NCBI RefSeq assembly: GCF_900156345.1
Contig: NZ_FTPP01000002.1
Coordinates: forward strand, 248,001 to 312,000
DNA: 64,000 nucleotides
Direction: 5' to 3'
Source of the DNA: Pontibacter indicus
Lineage (GTDB): Bacteria; Bacteroidota; Bacteroidia; Cytophagales; Hymenobacteraceae
Shown: positions 51,267-59,797 of the stretch, in pieces
Layout of the letters: each line of letters begins with the position of its first letter
Position numbering within the stretch: the first letter of the stretch is position 1
Position numbers and translations under genes: made by a program
Notes under the pieces: generated by a model
The model's input: the letters and a program-made list of their open reading frames with translations, nothing else
The model's database searches: none
Told to the model about the DNA's origin: nothing

Positions 51267-52403
51267 TTAGTTGAAGAAGAAGTTATAGATCTCCTCCTGT
51301 ATTTTAGGATTGATGGATACGGCCAGAATAACCGACACGATCAGGCCAATGGTCACGGAAAGAATATCCTTTCCAATCAGGTTGAGCGTCTTCATGAACT
51401 TGGTGCTGCTGTCCTGAGCACGCAGGCGCATGCCCAGTTCGCGGCCGGCCAGTAGACCGATGAAAACCCAGGTAGTACTCATCGGCACGTTGTTCACCTC
51501 CTTGAAAACGTAAAGGATAAGCGCGTAAACTAGGTCGATGATGGTGGCACTACGCACGTCACGTACCTCTGACTTTTCATTGATAATGTTCTGGATTTTG
51601 TCTCCCTTCTTGTAGAACAGGAAGCCAAGGCCAAGGAAAATAAACAGCGTGAAGGCCAGGAATTCATACACATTGAGCTGACGCGGCAGGTATACGGCGA
51701 TGTTGGCCAGGTCCTGAGCCAACCAGATATACCACAAAAAACCACTGATCACCCACTGCGCCACCGTCCAGGCATAGTGCGCTTTGCCTTTGATGAAGCG
51801 CTTGATCACTTTAGTGAGCGTCAGGTAAATAATCAGGGCCGAGATGAAGGCCACGATGTAACCTGCTATACTTTTGTTGAGCATGCTCAGGATGGTGCCG
51901 GAAGTGGCCGTGAACACGCTGAGCAGCATGAAGGTAGTGGAAACAGGTATACGGAACCTTGTAAGCAGCAGCAGGATGATCGGGGAGGCCAATTGCAGGT
52001 ATACAAAACTGGTAGGTGCTACTTCCAGGCCGGGTGTGGCCAGACGCTGGTAAGACACGTCGCCATCAAACACAAACCAGCTGTATGATACCGTAGCGAC
52101 AAAGATAAGGCCCATAAAGAGCCACTGCCAATACCACTTCTTGTCTTCGTTGGAGCCGATAAACGTACCGATGGTCTGGATGCTGTCGTTGGCAATAGCC
52201 GAGTAGCCAGCGAATGCGAAGCCTACCCACATGGCGATGGAGGGATAGGGATAAAGTGCGCCCGCAGCGATTAAGGAGAAGGCGATAAAGTAAAGAAATT
52301 TCTTTTCTTTCTGGACCACTACATCCAGAAGGCCAAGTCGCCTTGTAAACTTATGGGGTTGGGTTGGGACTACGTGTTTTTTGCCTTTTTTAGTCTTGGC
52401 CAT
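51267..52403 (-). CDS. PHO4/PiT-like membrane transporter
   Basis: 378-residue membrane protein with about ten hydrophobic segments. FAGYSAIANDSIQTIGTFIGSN near 72-93 and PVSTTFMLLSVFTATSGTIL near 155 parallel the duplicated signature regions of inorganic phosphate transporters (PiT/PHO4), though more distantly than typical PitA. Pi or another anion is the likely substrate. The start at ATG 52403 (MAKTKKGKKHVV) is preferred over an 18-codon longer frame. Divergent from glyS. Confidence 0.75.
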   Translation of the reverse strand: MAKTKKGKKHVVPTQPHKFTRRLGLLDVVVQKEKKFLYFIAFSLIAAGALYPYPSIAMWVGFAFAGYSAIANDSIQTIGTFIGSNEDKKWYWQWLFMGLIFVATVSYSWFVFDGDVSYQRLATPGLEVAPTSFVYLQLASPIILLLLTRFRIPVSTTFMLLSVFTATSGTILSMLNKSIAGYIVAFISALIIYLTLTKVIKRFIKGKAHYAWTVAQWVISGFLWYIWLAQDLANIAVYLPRQLNVYEFLAFTLFIFLGLGFLFYKKGDKIQNIINEKSEVRDVRSATIIDLVYALILYVFKEVNNVPMSTTWVFIGLLAGRELGMRLRAQDSSTKFMKTLNLIGKDILSVTIGLIVSVILAVSINPKIQEEIYNFFFN

Positions 52404-52620
52404 CGTAAATTGGGTGAGTGAGAATAAAAATCGGCGCAAGTTATTACAAAACACCAAGGAAGTAGATAAGCCCTATGTTAAGAAATTGTTAACAGATGCA
52501 CTTTTCTAAGCAGCAACATGGTGGCTGGCTGATGGTTAGTGTATCGGCTCCAGAGGCAATCAGGCCGTAACGTGCCGAAAAACAATGAAAAGCCTATGGC
52601 ATAATCACCCTTTAATCTTC

Positions 52621-52628
52621 TATCTTTG
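52621..52628 (+). promoter_or_regulatory. -7 box of glyS, abutting the start codon
   Basis: TATCTTTG matches TAnnTTTG with only four bases to ATG 52633, the same spacing as at rsmI. A leaderless or nearly leaderless message is predicted. It also excludes the longer frame starting at 52585. Confidence 0.65.
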
Positions 52629-52632
52629 CAGC

Positions 52633-54135
52633 ATGGCGACACAAGAGAAAACCCCTGTAGAAAACGCACAGTTAAAAGATATCATCTCGCACGCAAAGGA
52701 GTACGGATTCGTGTTCCCTTCCAGCGAGATCTACGATGGCCTGCAGGCCGTGTATGACTACGGCCAGATGGGCGTAGAACTGAAGAATAACCTTAAGAAC
52801 CTGTGGTGGAAGTCGATGACGCAGCTGCATCAGAACGTGGTCGGTATAGACGCTGCCATTTTCATGCACCCGCTCACCTGGAAAGCCTCCGGTCACATCG
52901 ATAGCTTCAACGACCCGATGATCGACAACAAGGACTCCAAGAAGCGCTACCGTGCAGACGTGCTGATCGAAGAGAAAGCCGCCCAGTACGAAGCCGACGG
53001 CCACTACGACAAAGCCAGCGAGCTGCTGGTGGAGATGGGTCGTTTGCTCGGCGCTGAGGAACTGGATGCGGTACGCGAGCTGATTATCCGTGAAGGCATC
53101 AAGTGTCCGATCTCCGGTACATCTAACTGGACCGAAGTACGTCAGTTCAACCTGATGTTCTCTACCCAGGTAGGTTCCGTAGCCGAGGATGCCAGCACCA
53201 TTTACCTGCGTCCTGAGACAGCTCAAGGTATATTCGTGAACTTCCTGAACGTGCAGAAAACTGGCCGCATGCGTGTGCCGTTCGGTATCGCCCAGATCGG
53301 AAAAGCCTTCCGCAACGAGATCGTGGCCCGTCAGTTCATCTTCCGCATGCGTGAGTTTGAGCAGATGGAAATGCAGTTCTTCGTGCGCCCTGGTACTGAG
53401 ATGGAGTGGTACAACACTTGGAAAGAGAGCCGCAAGAAATGGCACGAGGCCATCGGTATACCTGCCGAGAGCCTGCGCTACCACGACCACGAGAAGCTGG
53501 CCCACTACGCTAACGCCGCCGTGGACATCGAGTTCAAGTTCCCATTCGGTTTCAAAGAGGTAGAAGGCATACACTCCCGCACCGACTTCGACCTGACGCA
53601 GCACCAGGAGCTGAGCCGCAAGAAACTGCAGTACTTCGACAACGACCTGAACGAGGACGGCAAGCCATACGGCAACTACATCCCTTATGTGGTGGAGACA
53701 TCAGTTGGCGCCGACCGCCTGTTCCTGATGACGCTGTGCAGCGCCTATACCGAAGAGGAGATTACAGAAGGAGACCAGACCAAGACGCGTACTTTCCTGA
53801 AGTTCCATCCGGCGCTGGCTCCGGTAAAGGTAGCCATCCTGCCGCTCACCAAGAAAGACGGACTACCAGAGAAAGCGACTGAGATTTTCAACTCGCTCAA
53901 GTATGACTTCAAAGCAATCTACGAGGAGCGTGACTCCATTGGCAAGCGCTATACCCGCCAGGATTTGATTGGAACACCGTTCTGTGTGGCTGTGGATCAT
54001 CAGACACTGGAAGACAACACCGTAACGGTACGCGACCGCGACTCGCGCGAGCAGGTACGCATGCCAATCAGCGAGCTGCACGGTTACATCAACAAAGCCG
54101 TTAGCTTCAAAAGCATATTCGAGAAGTTAGGCTAA
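52633..54135 (+). CDS. glyS: glycine--tRNA ligase, dimeric type
   Basis: 500-residue class II aminoacyl-tRNA synthetase of the alpha2 type found in Bacteroidota, Gram-positives and eukaryotes. EYGFVFPSSEIYDGLQAVYDYG opens the catalytic domain. RPETAQGIFVNF near 197, IGKAFRNEI near 220 and the acceptor-binding FEQMEMQFFV follow. The C-terminal anticodon domain begins near 395 (LAPVKVAILPL). Length is slightly above the family norm. It has its own promoter and terminator. Confidence 0.97.
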   Translation: MATQEKTPVENAQLKDIISHAKEYGFVFPSSEIYDGLQAVYDYGQMGVELKNNLKNLWWKSMTQLHQNVVGIDAAIFMHPLTWKASGHIDSFNDPMIDNKDSKKRYRADVLIEEKAAQYEADGHYDKASELLVEMGRLLGAEELDAVRELIIREGIKCPISGTSNWTEVRQFNLMFSTQVGSVAEDASTIYLRPETAQGIFVNFLNVQKTGRMRVPFGIAQIGKAFRNEIVARQFIFRMREFEQMEMQFFVRPGTEMEWYNTWKESRKKWHEAIGIPAESLRYHDHEKLAHYANAAVDIEFKFPFGFKEVEGIHSRTDFDLTQHQELSRKKLQYFDNDLNEDGKPYGNYIPYVVETSVGADRLFLMTLCSAYTEEEITEGDQTKTRTFLKFHPALAPVKVAILPLTKKDGLPEKATEIFNSLKYDFKAIYEERDSIGKRYTRQDLIGTPFCVAVDHQTLEDNTVTVRDRDSREQVRMPISELHGYINKAVSFKSIFEKLG

Positions 54136-54160
54136 GGTATAGGTATAGCCGATCACACAA

Positions 54161-54197
54161 AAGCGCCCGCAACAACAAGTTGCGGGCGCTTTTTTTA
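54161..54197 (+). terminator. terminator of glyS
   Basis: A 13-bp perfect stem AAGCGCCCGCAAC (54161-54173) with its complement (54179-54191), loop AACAA, is followed by T residues. Confidence 0.92.
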
Positions 54198-54790
54198 TTA
54201 GGTATACAAAGCAAGTAGAGGTTCAAATGAAATAATTAGCCAGCCTTCAATATAAATTGCTATACCTTGTTTAGATAAAAATTTGTCTCAGAATGCTTGA
54301 AAGTGCTTTAGTTATGTTAAGTATCGAGTTGTAATATGTGGAACAACGACGATAAAAAATAGTGTATAGCGGTGTAAACGATTGGAAATAAAATAATTAA
54401 GTTAAATGCAAGGTGCTTTTATCCACATCTAACTACTTTCTTAAAAGTCTAAAAGGAATTACAAAATCAAACCAGCTATACCTGAGTACTCCTTAACTCT
54501 GACAAGCAGGTATAGCTGCATCTTAAAAAGAGTATTTTATACCAAATCATTTGCTAATACTACTGGTAGGTTTAAAGCTATTTCAGGTCAGGAAAGGTGC
54601 TACCAATGTGGTGTATAAAACATAAGGAAAAAGCGAAAGGGGATCGTAGAAGCGGTTTTTGATTTAGTATTCCACAACATAGATTCCATGATAGCACCAA
54701 GTCAGTGTTCTACTTGTTAGGTATAGGTAGAACAAAAAAATGGAAAAGTCTTTTGAGCGATCGAGCGGAAAGCCTCAAAAATTTAAAAAT
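54198..54790. other. 600-base AT-rich gene-free spacer
   Basis: No gene is supported. The spacer holds several octamer copies (near 54261, 54476, 54508 and 54720; two more, overlapping, lie at 54135-54148 and one at about 54926). It also has a perfect DnaA box TTATCCACA at 54419-54427 and the near-matches TGTGGAACA (54337) and TATTCCACA (54668). The plus strand has G excess (54301-54360: 13 G, 5 C). Confidence 0.6.
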
Positions 54791-54793
54791 ACT

Positions 54794-54801
54794 TACCTTT
54801 G
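54794..54801 (+). promoter_or_regulatory. -7 box upstream of ileS with a long leader
   Basis: TACCTTTG matches TAnnTTTG. The start of ileS is 205 bases further on, giving a leader of about 200 bases. Confidence 0.55.
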
Positions 54802-55005
54802 CATTACAGCGGGAATCTATTAAAGTCTGACGCTCCTTTTGGAGGGTTTGCAGTTAAATTAGCAATCCTGAGTATATTGCTAACTTATTGCATTCGCGAG
54901 GCATGTAGCGGCTCTGAAACAGATCCTATACCTGTCCAAAACTGACAGATTAGCTTTATCCAGCTGTTTTGAAAAGAAGAATTACCGGAAGTTTAAGTGC
55001 TGAAA
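54802..55005 (+). promoter_or_regulatory. structured 5' leader of ileS
   Basis: The leader contains CTCC/GGAG (54833-54844) and an 8-bp hairpin TTAGCAAT/ATTGCTAA (54859-54866 and 54876-54883, 9-nt loop). No T-box consensus is recognisable. It may control ileS expression. Confidence 0.45.
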
Positions 55006-58000
55006 ATGGCAAAGTATAACGAGTACAAAAACCTGAACTACGCCCAGGTAGGCGAGGAGGTACTGGCATTCTGGAAGGAGCACAACATCTTCCAGAAGTC
55101 AGTTGCGACGAGGGAAGGGCACAAGCCTTTCGTATTTTATGAAGGACCACCGTCTGCGAACGGTACGCCGGGTATTCACCACGTGATGGCCCGCGCCGTG
55201 AAAGACATTTTCTGCCGCTACAAGACCCTGAAAGGATTCCAGGTAAACCGCAAAGGCGGCTGGGACACGCACGGCCTGCCCGTAGAGCTGCAGGTAGAAA
55301 AAGAACTGGGCATCACCAAAGAAGATATCGGCAAGAAGATCACGGTAGAGGAGTACAACCAGCGCTGCCGCGAAACCGTGATGCGTTTCAAGAGCCAGTG
55401 GGACGACCTGACCGAGAAGATGGGCTACTGGGTGGACCTCGACAATCCGTATATCACCTTTGAGAACGAATACATCGAGTCGGTATGGGCCCTGTTGAAG
55501 CGCCTCTACGACAAAGGCTATTTGTACAAGGGCTATACCATCCAGCCTTACTCGCCGGGTGCGGGTACCGGTTTGAGCTCGCACGAGCTGAACCAGCCGG
55601 GTTGCTACAAGATGGTGAAAGATACCACGATCGTGGCGCAGTTCGAGGTAAAGAAAATCACCCGCAACATGTTCCTCTTCGAGTATGAGGAAGAAAAAGT
55701 GGCCTTCTTGGCCTGGACGACAACGCCCTGGACGCTTCCTGCTAACACGGCGCTGGCTGTGGGCAAGAACATCAGGTACGTGAAGGTGAAAACCTACAAC
55801 CCCTATACCTACGAGCCGATCTCGGTGATCCTGGCTAAGGACCTGGTGAGTCGTTATTTCAACCCGAAAGCTGCAGACCTGGCCCTGACTGACTACAGCT
55901 CAGGCGACAAACTGATCCCGTTCAAAGTAGTAGAGGAATTTACGGGCGCGGACCTGGCCGGTGTGGAGTATCACCAACTGATGCCCTACGTGCAGCCGGA
56001 CAAACCCGCTTTCCGTGTGATCATTGGCGATTACGTGACCACAGAAGACGGTACGGGTATCGTGCACATCTCCCCAACTTTTGGTGTGGACGACTTCCGG
56101 GTAGCTGCCCAGAACGACATCCCGGCGCTGCTGGTAATGGATGAAAATGGCAAGCCTGCCCCTATCGTGGACAAGCAAGGCCGTTTTGTAAAGGAGATCA
56201 CCGACTTTGCCGGCATGTACGTGAAGAACTACACCGGCGAAGACGAGTCAGCCGCTGACTATAAGCCGACCGATGTGCTGATCGCGATCAAACTCAAAGA
56301 AGAAGGCAAAGCCTTTAAGGTAGAGAAATACGAGCATACCTACCCGCATTGCTGGCGTACGGACAAGCCGGTGTTGTACTATCCGCTCGACAGCTGGTTC
56401 ATCAAAACCACGGCGGTGAAGGACCGACTGATCGAGCTCAACAAGACCATCAACTGGAAACCGGAGTCTACGGGTACAGGCCGCTTTGGTAACTGGCTCG
56501 AGAACCTGGTGGACTGGAACCTGTCGCGCTCCCGCTACTGGGGCACGCCACTGCCGATCTGGCGGACAGAAGACGGCGAGGAAGAGGTATGCATCGGCTC
56601 GATCGTGCAGCTGAGCGAGGAGATCGACCGTGCCGTGGAAAAAGGCTACATGGAGGCTTCCGTGGAGATCAATGACCTGCACCGCCCGTATGTGGACAAC
56701 ATCGTGCTGGTGAGCCCGTCCGGCAAGCCAATGTACAGAGAGACAGACCTGATCGACGTGTGGTTTGACTCGGGCGCCATGCCTTATGCACAGTGGCACT
56801 ACCCGATCGAGAACAAGGAAATATTCGAGCAGAACTTCCCGGCCGACTACATCGCCGAGGGGGTGGACCAGACACGCGGTTGGTTCTTTACGCTGCATGC
56901 TTTGGCGGTGATGCTGGAGGACAGCGTAGCTTACAAGAACGTCATCGCTAACGGTCTGGTGCTCGACAAGAACGGCAACAAGATGAGCAAGCGCCTCGGC
57001 AACGCCATCGATCCGTTTGAGATGATCGGCAAGTACGGTCCGGATGCCGTGCGCTGGTACATGATCGCCAATGCGCCACCTTGGGATAACCTCAAGTTCA
57101 ACCCGGAAGGTGTGGTAGAGACGCAGCGCCGTTTCTTCGGTACGCTGCAGAACACGTACTCTTTCTTTGCCCTGTACGCCAACCTCGACAACTTTACCTA
57201 TGCCGAGGCAGACGTGCCGTTGGAGCGCAGAACCGAAAGCGACCGCTGGATCATCTCCAAGCTGAACACGCTGGTAGCAGATGTGGATTCATACCTGAAC
57301 GACTACGACCCAACCCGTGCTGCCCGTGCCATCCAGGATTTTGTGGTGGACGACCTAAGCAACTGGTACGTGCGTCTCAACCGCAAGCGCTTCTGGAAAG
57401 GCGAGTACAACGAAGACAAGATAGCCGCTTACCAGACGCTCTATACCTGTCTGGAGACCATTGCCAAGCTGGCTTCGCCAATTGCGCCGTTCTATGCCGA
57501 GCAACTGTACCGCGACCTGAACCACGTGAGCCGTAAGCACAAGGAAGAATCGGTGCACCTGGCGTATTACCCGGAAGTAGAGCACACGGCCATCGACAAG
57601 GATTTGGAAGAGCGTATGGCGTTGGCCCAGACCATTTCGTCGCTGGTGCACTCGCTGCGCAAGAAGCACTTCATCAAGGTGCGTCAGCCGTTGCAGCGTA
57701 TTCTTATACCTGTGCTGAATGACAAGACCCGTCAGCAAATTCAGGCTGTAGAAGACCTGATCATGAGCGAGGTGAACATCAAGCACGTGGAGTACATCGA
57801 CGACACATCGGGTATCCTGGTGAAGAAGATCAAGCCGAACTTCAAGAAGCTGGGTCAGGTGTTTGGTCCGAAGATGAAGCTGGTGGCCGCCGCCGTGCAG
57901 CAAATGAATCAGGACGACATTGCCCGTCTGGAGCGTGAAGGAGGTATAGACCTGCCGATAAACGACGAGGAAACGGTGGTACTGACGCCGGATGATGTGG

Positions 58001-58359
58001 AGATTTCTTCGGAAGACATTCCGGGTTGGTTGGTAGCCAGTGAGGGCAAACTGACTGTGGCGCTGGATGTGACCATCACCGAGGAGCTGAAGCAGGAAGG
58101 CATCGCCCGCGAGCTGGTGAACCGTATCCAGAACTTGCGCAAGGACAGCAACCTGGAGGTGCAGGATAAGATCCATATCGTGCTCCAGGCTTCTGTGCCG
58201 GAGGTAAATGCCGCTGTGGAAAAATTCCGCGACTACATCCAGGCCGAGACACAGGCACTGAGCCTGGAACTAGCTGACAACGTGGTAGATGGAACAGTGC
58301 TCGAGGTGGACGATTACCAGGTGAACATCAACATCCGCACCGAAGCGGTAGTAGCATAA
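55006..58359 (+). CDS. ileS: isoleucine--tRNA ligase, eukaryotic-like (IleRS2) type
   Basis: 1117-residue class I aminoacyl-tRNA synthetase. The HIGH-type motif is PGIHHV near 55, GWDTHGLPVE near 85 is typical, the editing domain spans about 190-390, and KMSKRLGN begins near 658. The sequence style (ANGTPGIHHVMARAVKDIFC) and total length fit the IleRS2/eukaryal class rather than the E. coli class; IleRS2 enzymes are often less sensitive to mupirocin. ATG 55006 is used instead of a GTG three codons earlier. lspA follows after the hairpin. Confidence 0.96.
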   Translation: MAKYNEYKNLNYAQVGEEVLAFWKEHNIFQKSVATREGHKPFVFYEGPPSANGTPGIHHVMARAVKDIFCRYKTLKGFQVNRKGGWDTHGLPVELQVEKELGITKEDIGKKITVEEYNQRCRETVMRFKSQWDDLTEKMGYWVDLDNPYITFENEYIESVWALLKRLYDKGYLYKGYTIQPYSPGAGTGLSSHELNQPGCYKMVKDTTIVAQFEVKKITRNMFLFEYEEEKVAFLAWTTTPWTLPANTALAVGKNIRYVKVKTYNPYTYEPISVILAKDLVSRYFNPKAADLALTDYSSGDKLIPFKVVEEFTGADLAGVEYHQLMPYVQPDKPAFRVIIGDYVTTEDGTGIVHISPTFGVDDFRVAAQNDIPALLVMDENGKPAPIVDKQGRFVKEITDFAGMYVKNYTGEDESAADYKPTDVLIAIKLKEEGKAFKVEKYEHTYPHCWRTDKPVLYYPLDSWFIKTTAVKDRLIELNKTINWKPESTGTGRFGNWLENLVDWNLSRSRYWGTPLPIWRTEDGEEEVCIGSIVQLSEEIDRAVEKGYMEASVEINDLHRPYVDNIVLVSPSGKPMYRETDLIDVWFDSGAMPYAQWHYPIENKEIFEQNFPADYIAEGVDQTRGWFFTLHALAVMLEDSVAYKNVIANGLVLDKNGNKMSKRLGNAIDPFEMIGKYGPDAVRWYMIANAPPWDNLKFNPEGVVETQRRFFGTLQNTYSFFALYANLDNFTYAEADVPLERRTESDRWIISKLNTLVADVDSYLNDYDPTRAARAIQDFVVDDLSNWYVRLNRKRFWKGEYNEDKIAAYQTLYTCLETIAKLASPIAPFYAEQLYRDLNHVSRKHKEESVHLAYYPEVEHTAIDKDLEERMALAQTISSLVHSLRKKHFIKVRQPLQRILIPVLNDKTRQQIQAVEDLIMSEVNIKHVEYIDDTSGILVKKIKPNFKKLGQVFGPKMKLVAAAVQQMNQDDIARLEREGGIDLPINDEETVVLTPDDVEISSEDIPGWLVASEGKLTVALDVTITEELKQEGIARELVNRIQNLRKDSNLEVQDKIHIVLQASVPEVNAAVEKFRDYIQAETQALSLELADNVVDGTVLEVDDYQVNINIRTEAVVA

Positions 58360-58368
58360 TATAATTCA

Positions 58369-58395
58369 AGCCCCGGCTGAAAACCAGCCGGGGCT
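58369..58395 (+). terminator. hairpin downstream of ileS
   Basis: An 11-bp perfect stem AGCCCCGGCTG/CAGCCGGGGCT (58369-58379 and 58385-58395) has loop AAAAC. The tail (ATACCTTATACCTTT) is only partly T-rich, so termination may be partial. Confidence 0.75.
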
Positions 58396-58456
58396 ATACC
58401 TTATACCTTTATCCTGCGGCGGTTAGACAGATACCCTGCAGCCTACTAGACGAAAC

Positions 58457-59077
58457 ATGAAATATTGGAAGTACTACCTGGTGGCCCTCATCGTCATCAT
58501 CATCGACCAGGCTGTGAAGCTGATCGTGCACTACAACATGGAAATGGGCATGCCGGGCGAAATCGTGCTATTGGGTGACTGGCTGAAGCTACACTATACC
58601 CTGAACCCGGGTATGGCATTCGGTGTCGAGCTCGGTTCTGATTACGGTAAGCTGATGCTGTCGCTGTTCCGTTTGGTGGCCGTGTTTGGTATAGCCTACT
58701 ACATTTACCATCTGGTGAAAACGAAAGCACCTAAAGGCTTGATCTGGTGTATTGGCCTGATTCTGGGCGGCGCCATCGGCAACCTGATCGACAGTACCTT
58801 CTATGGTGTTTGGTTTGACAACCACCCGTATGGCTCGTCAACGCCCTGGTTTCACGGGCAAGTAATCGATATGTTCTACATCGACATCTGGGAAGGCATC
58901 GTACCAAACTGGATTCCGATTCTAGGCGGAAAGCCGATGTCGCTGTGGCCTATCTTCAACGTCGCGGATTCGGCCATCTTCATTGGGGTGCTAATCATCC
59001 TCTTTAACCAAAAGCGTTTCTTTGCCCATTACGATGAGCCAGCAAAGCAGCCTGCTGCGGAGCAACAAGGTTTGTAA
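58457..59077 (+). CDS. lspA: lipoprotein signal peptidase (signal peptidase II)
   Basis: 206-residue inner-membrane aspartyl protease that removes signal peptides from lipoproteins. Four hydrophobic segments are seen; the catalytic Asp residues are in GGAIGNLIDS near 115 and FNVADSAIF near 176. The stretch VWFDNHPYGSSTPWFHGQV near 123-141 is an insertion common in Bacteroidota LspA. It is the enzyme needed for the many lipoproteins in this window. The C-terminal tail is polar. Confidence 0.95.
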   Translation: MKYWKYYLVALIVIIIDQAVKLIVHYNMEMGMPGEIVLLGDWLKLHYTLNPGMAFGVELGSDYGKLMLSLFRLVAVFGIAYYIYHLVKTKAPKGLIWCIGLILGGAIGNLIDSTFYGVWFDNHPYGSSTPWFHGQVIDMFYIDIWEGIVPNWIPILGGKPMSLWPIFNVADSAIFIGVLIILFNQKRFFAHYDEPAKQPAAEQQGL

Positions 59078-59095
59078 GGTATAACTAGATGTAAG

Positions 59096-59130
59096 AAAAG
59101 CGGCTGTTCCATGTGGAGCAGCCGCTTTTT
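59096..59130. terminator. bidirectional terminator between lspA and the HAD gene
   Basis: AAAAGCGGCTG (59096-59106) pairs with its complement (59119-59129) around an extended stem including TTCC/GGAG, with T-runs on both strands. Confidence 0.88.
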
Positions 59131-59134
59131 TGTT

Positions 59135-59797
59135 TTAGAGAACTCCCATTTTCTCCAGCCGCTTTCTTAACTCCTCCGGCGAGGTGAAATGAATCGACTC
59201 GATGCCTAGTTGCTCGGCGGCCTTGATGTTACGCAGGTTGTCATCAATGAAAAGTGCCTCTGAAGGCTGCACGCTGTACCTGTTCAGCAAGGTATGGTAA
59301 AAGCTGTGGTTGGGCTTGCGGTCTTTTTCGGTGCCAGACACCACGATGCCGTCAAACCAGCTCAGGAAGTCGTAACGCTCCAGGGCAATCGGGAATAGCT
59401 CGGCAGACCAGTTAGTAAGGGCATACAATTTGTGCTCTCCGCGTGCTTTCATTTCCCGAAAAATCTCCACAGATGCTTCAATCGGCCCGCCCAGCATTTC
59501 TTCCCAGCGGCCGTAATAGGCTTTTATCTGTTCTTCGTGCTCAGGATTTTTGGCAATTAGGTAGTCGTTGGCCTCCTGTATCGTGCGTCCGCCATCCTGT
59601 TCTTCATTCCACTCAAAGGTGCAGACGTTCTCCAGAAAATGGTGCATCTCTGCTTCATCGTCGAAAATTTTGCGGTATAGGTAATGCGGGTTCCAGTCGA
59701 TGAGCACAGCGCCGAGATCCCAGATGATCGTGCTTTTCTTACCTGCTTCAAAGGAAACTGAACCGGACTGGTGGCTTGATTCTAATTTGTTATGCAT
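59135..59797 (-). CDS. HAD-family phosphatase, YihX-like
   Basis: 220-residue HAD-superfamily hydrolase. The nucleophile motif is IIWDLGAVLIDWNP near 23-36. As in YihX-type enzymes, the second Asp of DxD is replaced (D-L-G). YALTNWSAELFP near 122 (motif II), DRKPNHSFY near 157 (motif III Lys) and FIDDNLRNI near 180 (motif IV) complete the active site. YihX acts on alpha-D-glucose-1-phosphate, but the substrate here is open. The start ATG (59797) overlaps the ATG of the opposite gene (59792), so one or both starts may lie further inside. Confidence 0.85.
   Translation of the reverse strand: MHNKLESSHQSGSVSFEAGKKSTIIWDLGAVLIDWNPHYLYRKIFDDEAEMHHFLENVCTFEWNEEQDGGRTIQEANDYLIAKNPEHEEQIKAYYGRWEEMLGGPIEASVEIFREMKARGEHKLYALTNWSAELFPIALERYDFLSWFDGIVVSGTEKDRKPNHSFYHTLLNRYSVQPSEALFIDDNLRNIKAAEQLGIESIHFTSPEELRKRLEKMGVL

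Noticed and set aside
52672..53604. A 310-codon open frame on the minus strand
   Set aside because: It is antisense to glyS, whose motifs are unambiguous.
54802..55005. T-box leader before ileS
   Set aside because: No T-box consensus or antiterminator/terminator pair is seen, and T-boxes are not expected in this phylum.
57355..58176. A 273-codon open frame on the minus strand
   Set aside because: It is antisense to the 3' part of ileS and shows low-complexity His/Leu/Gln composition typical of shadows.
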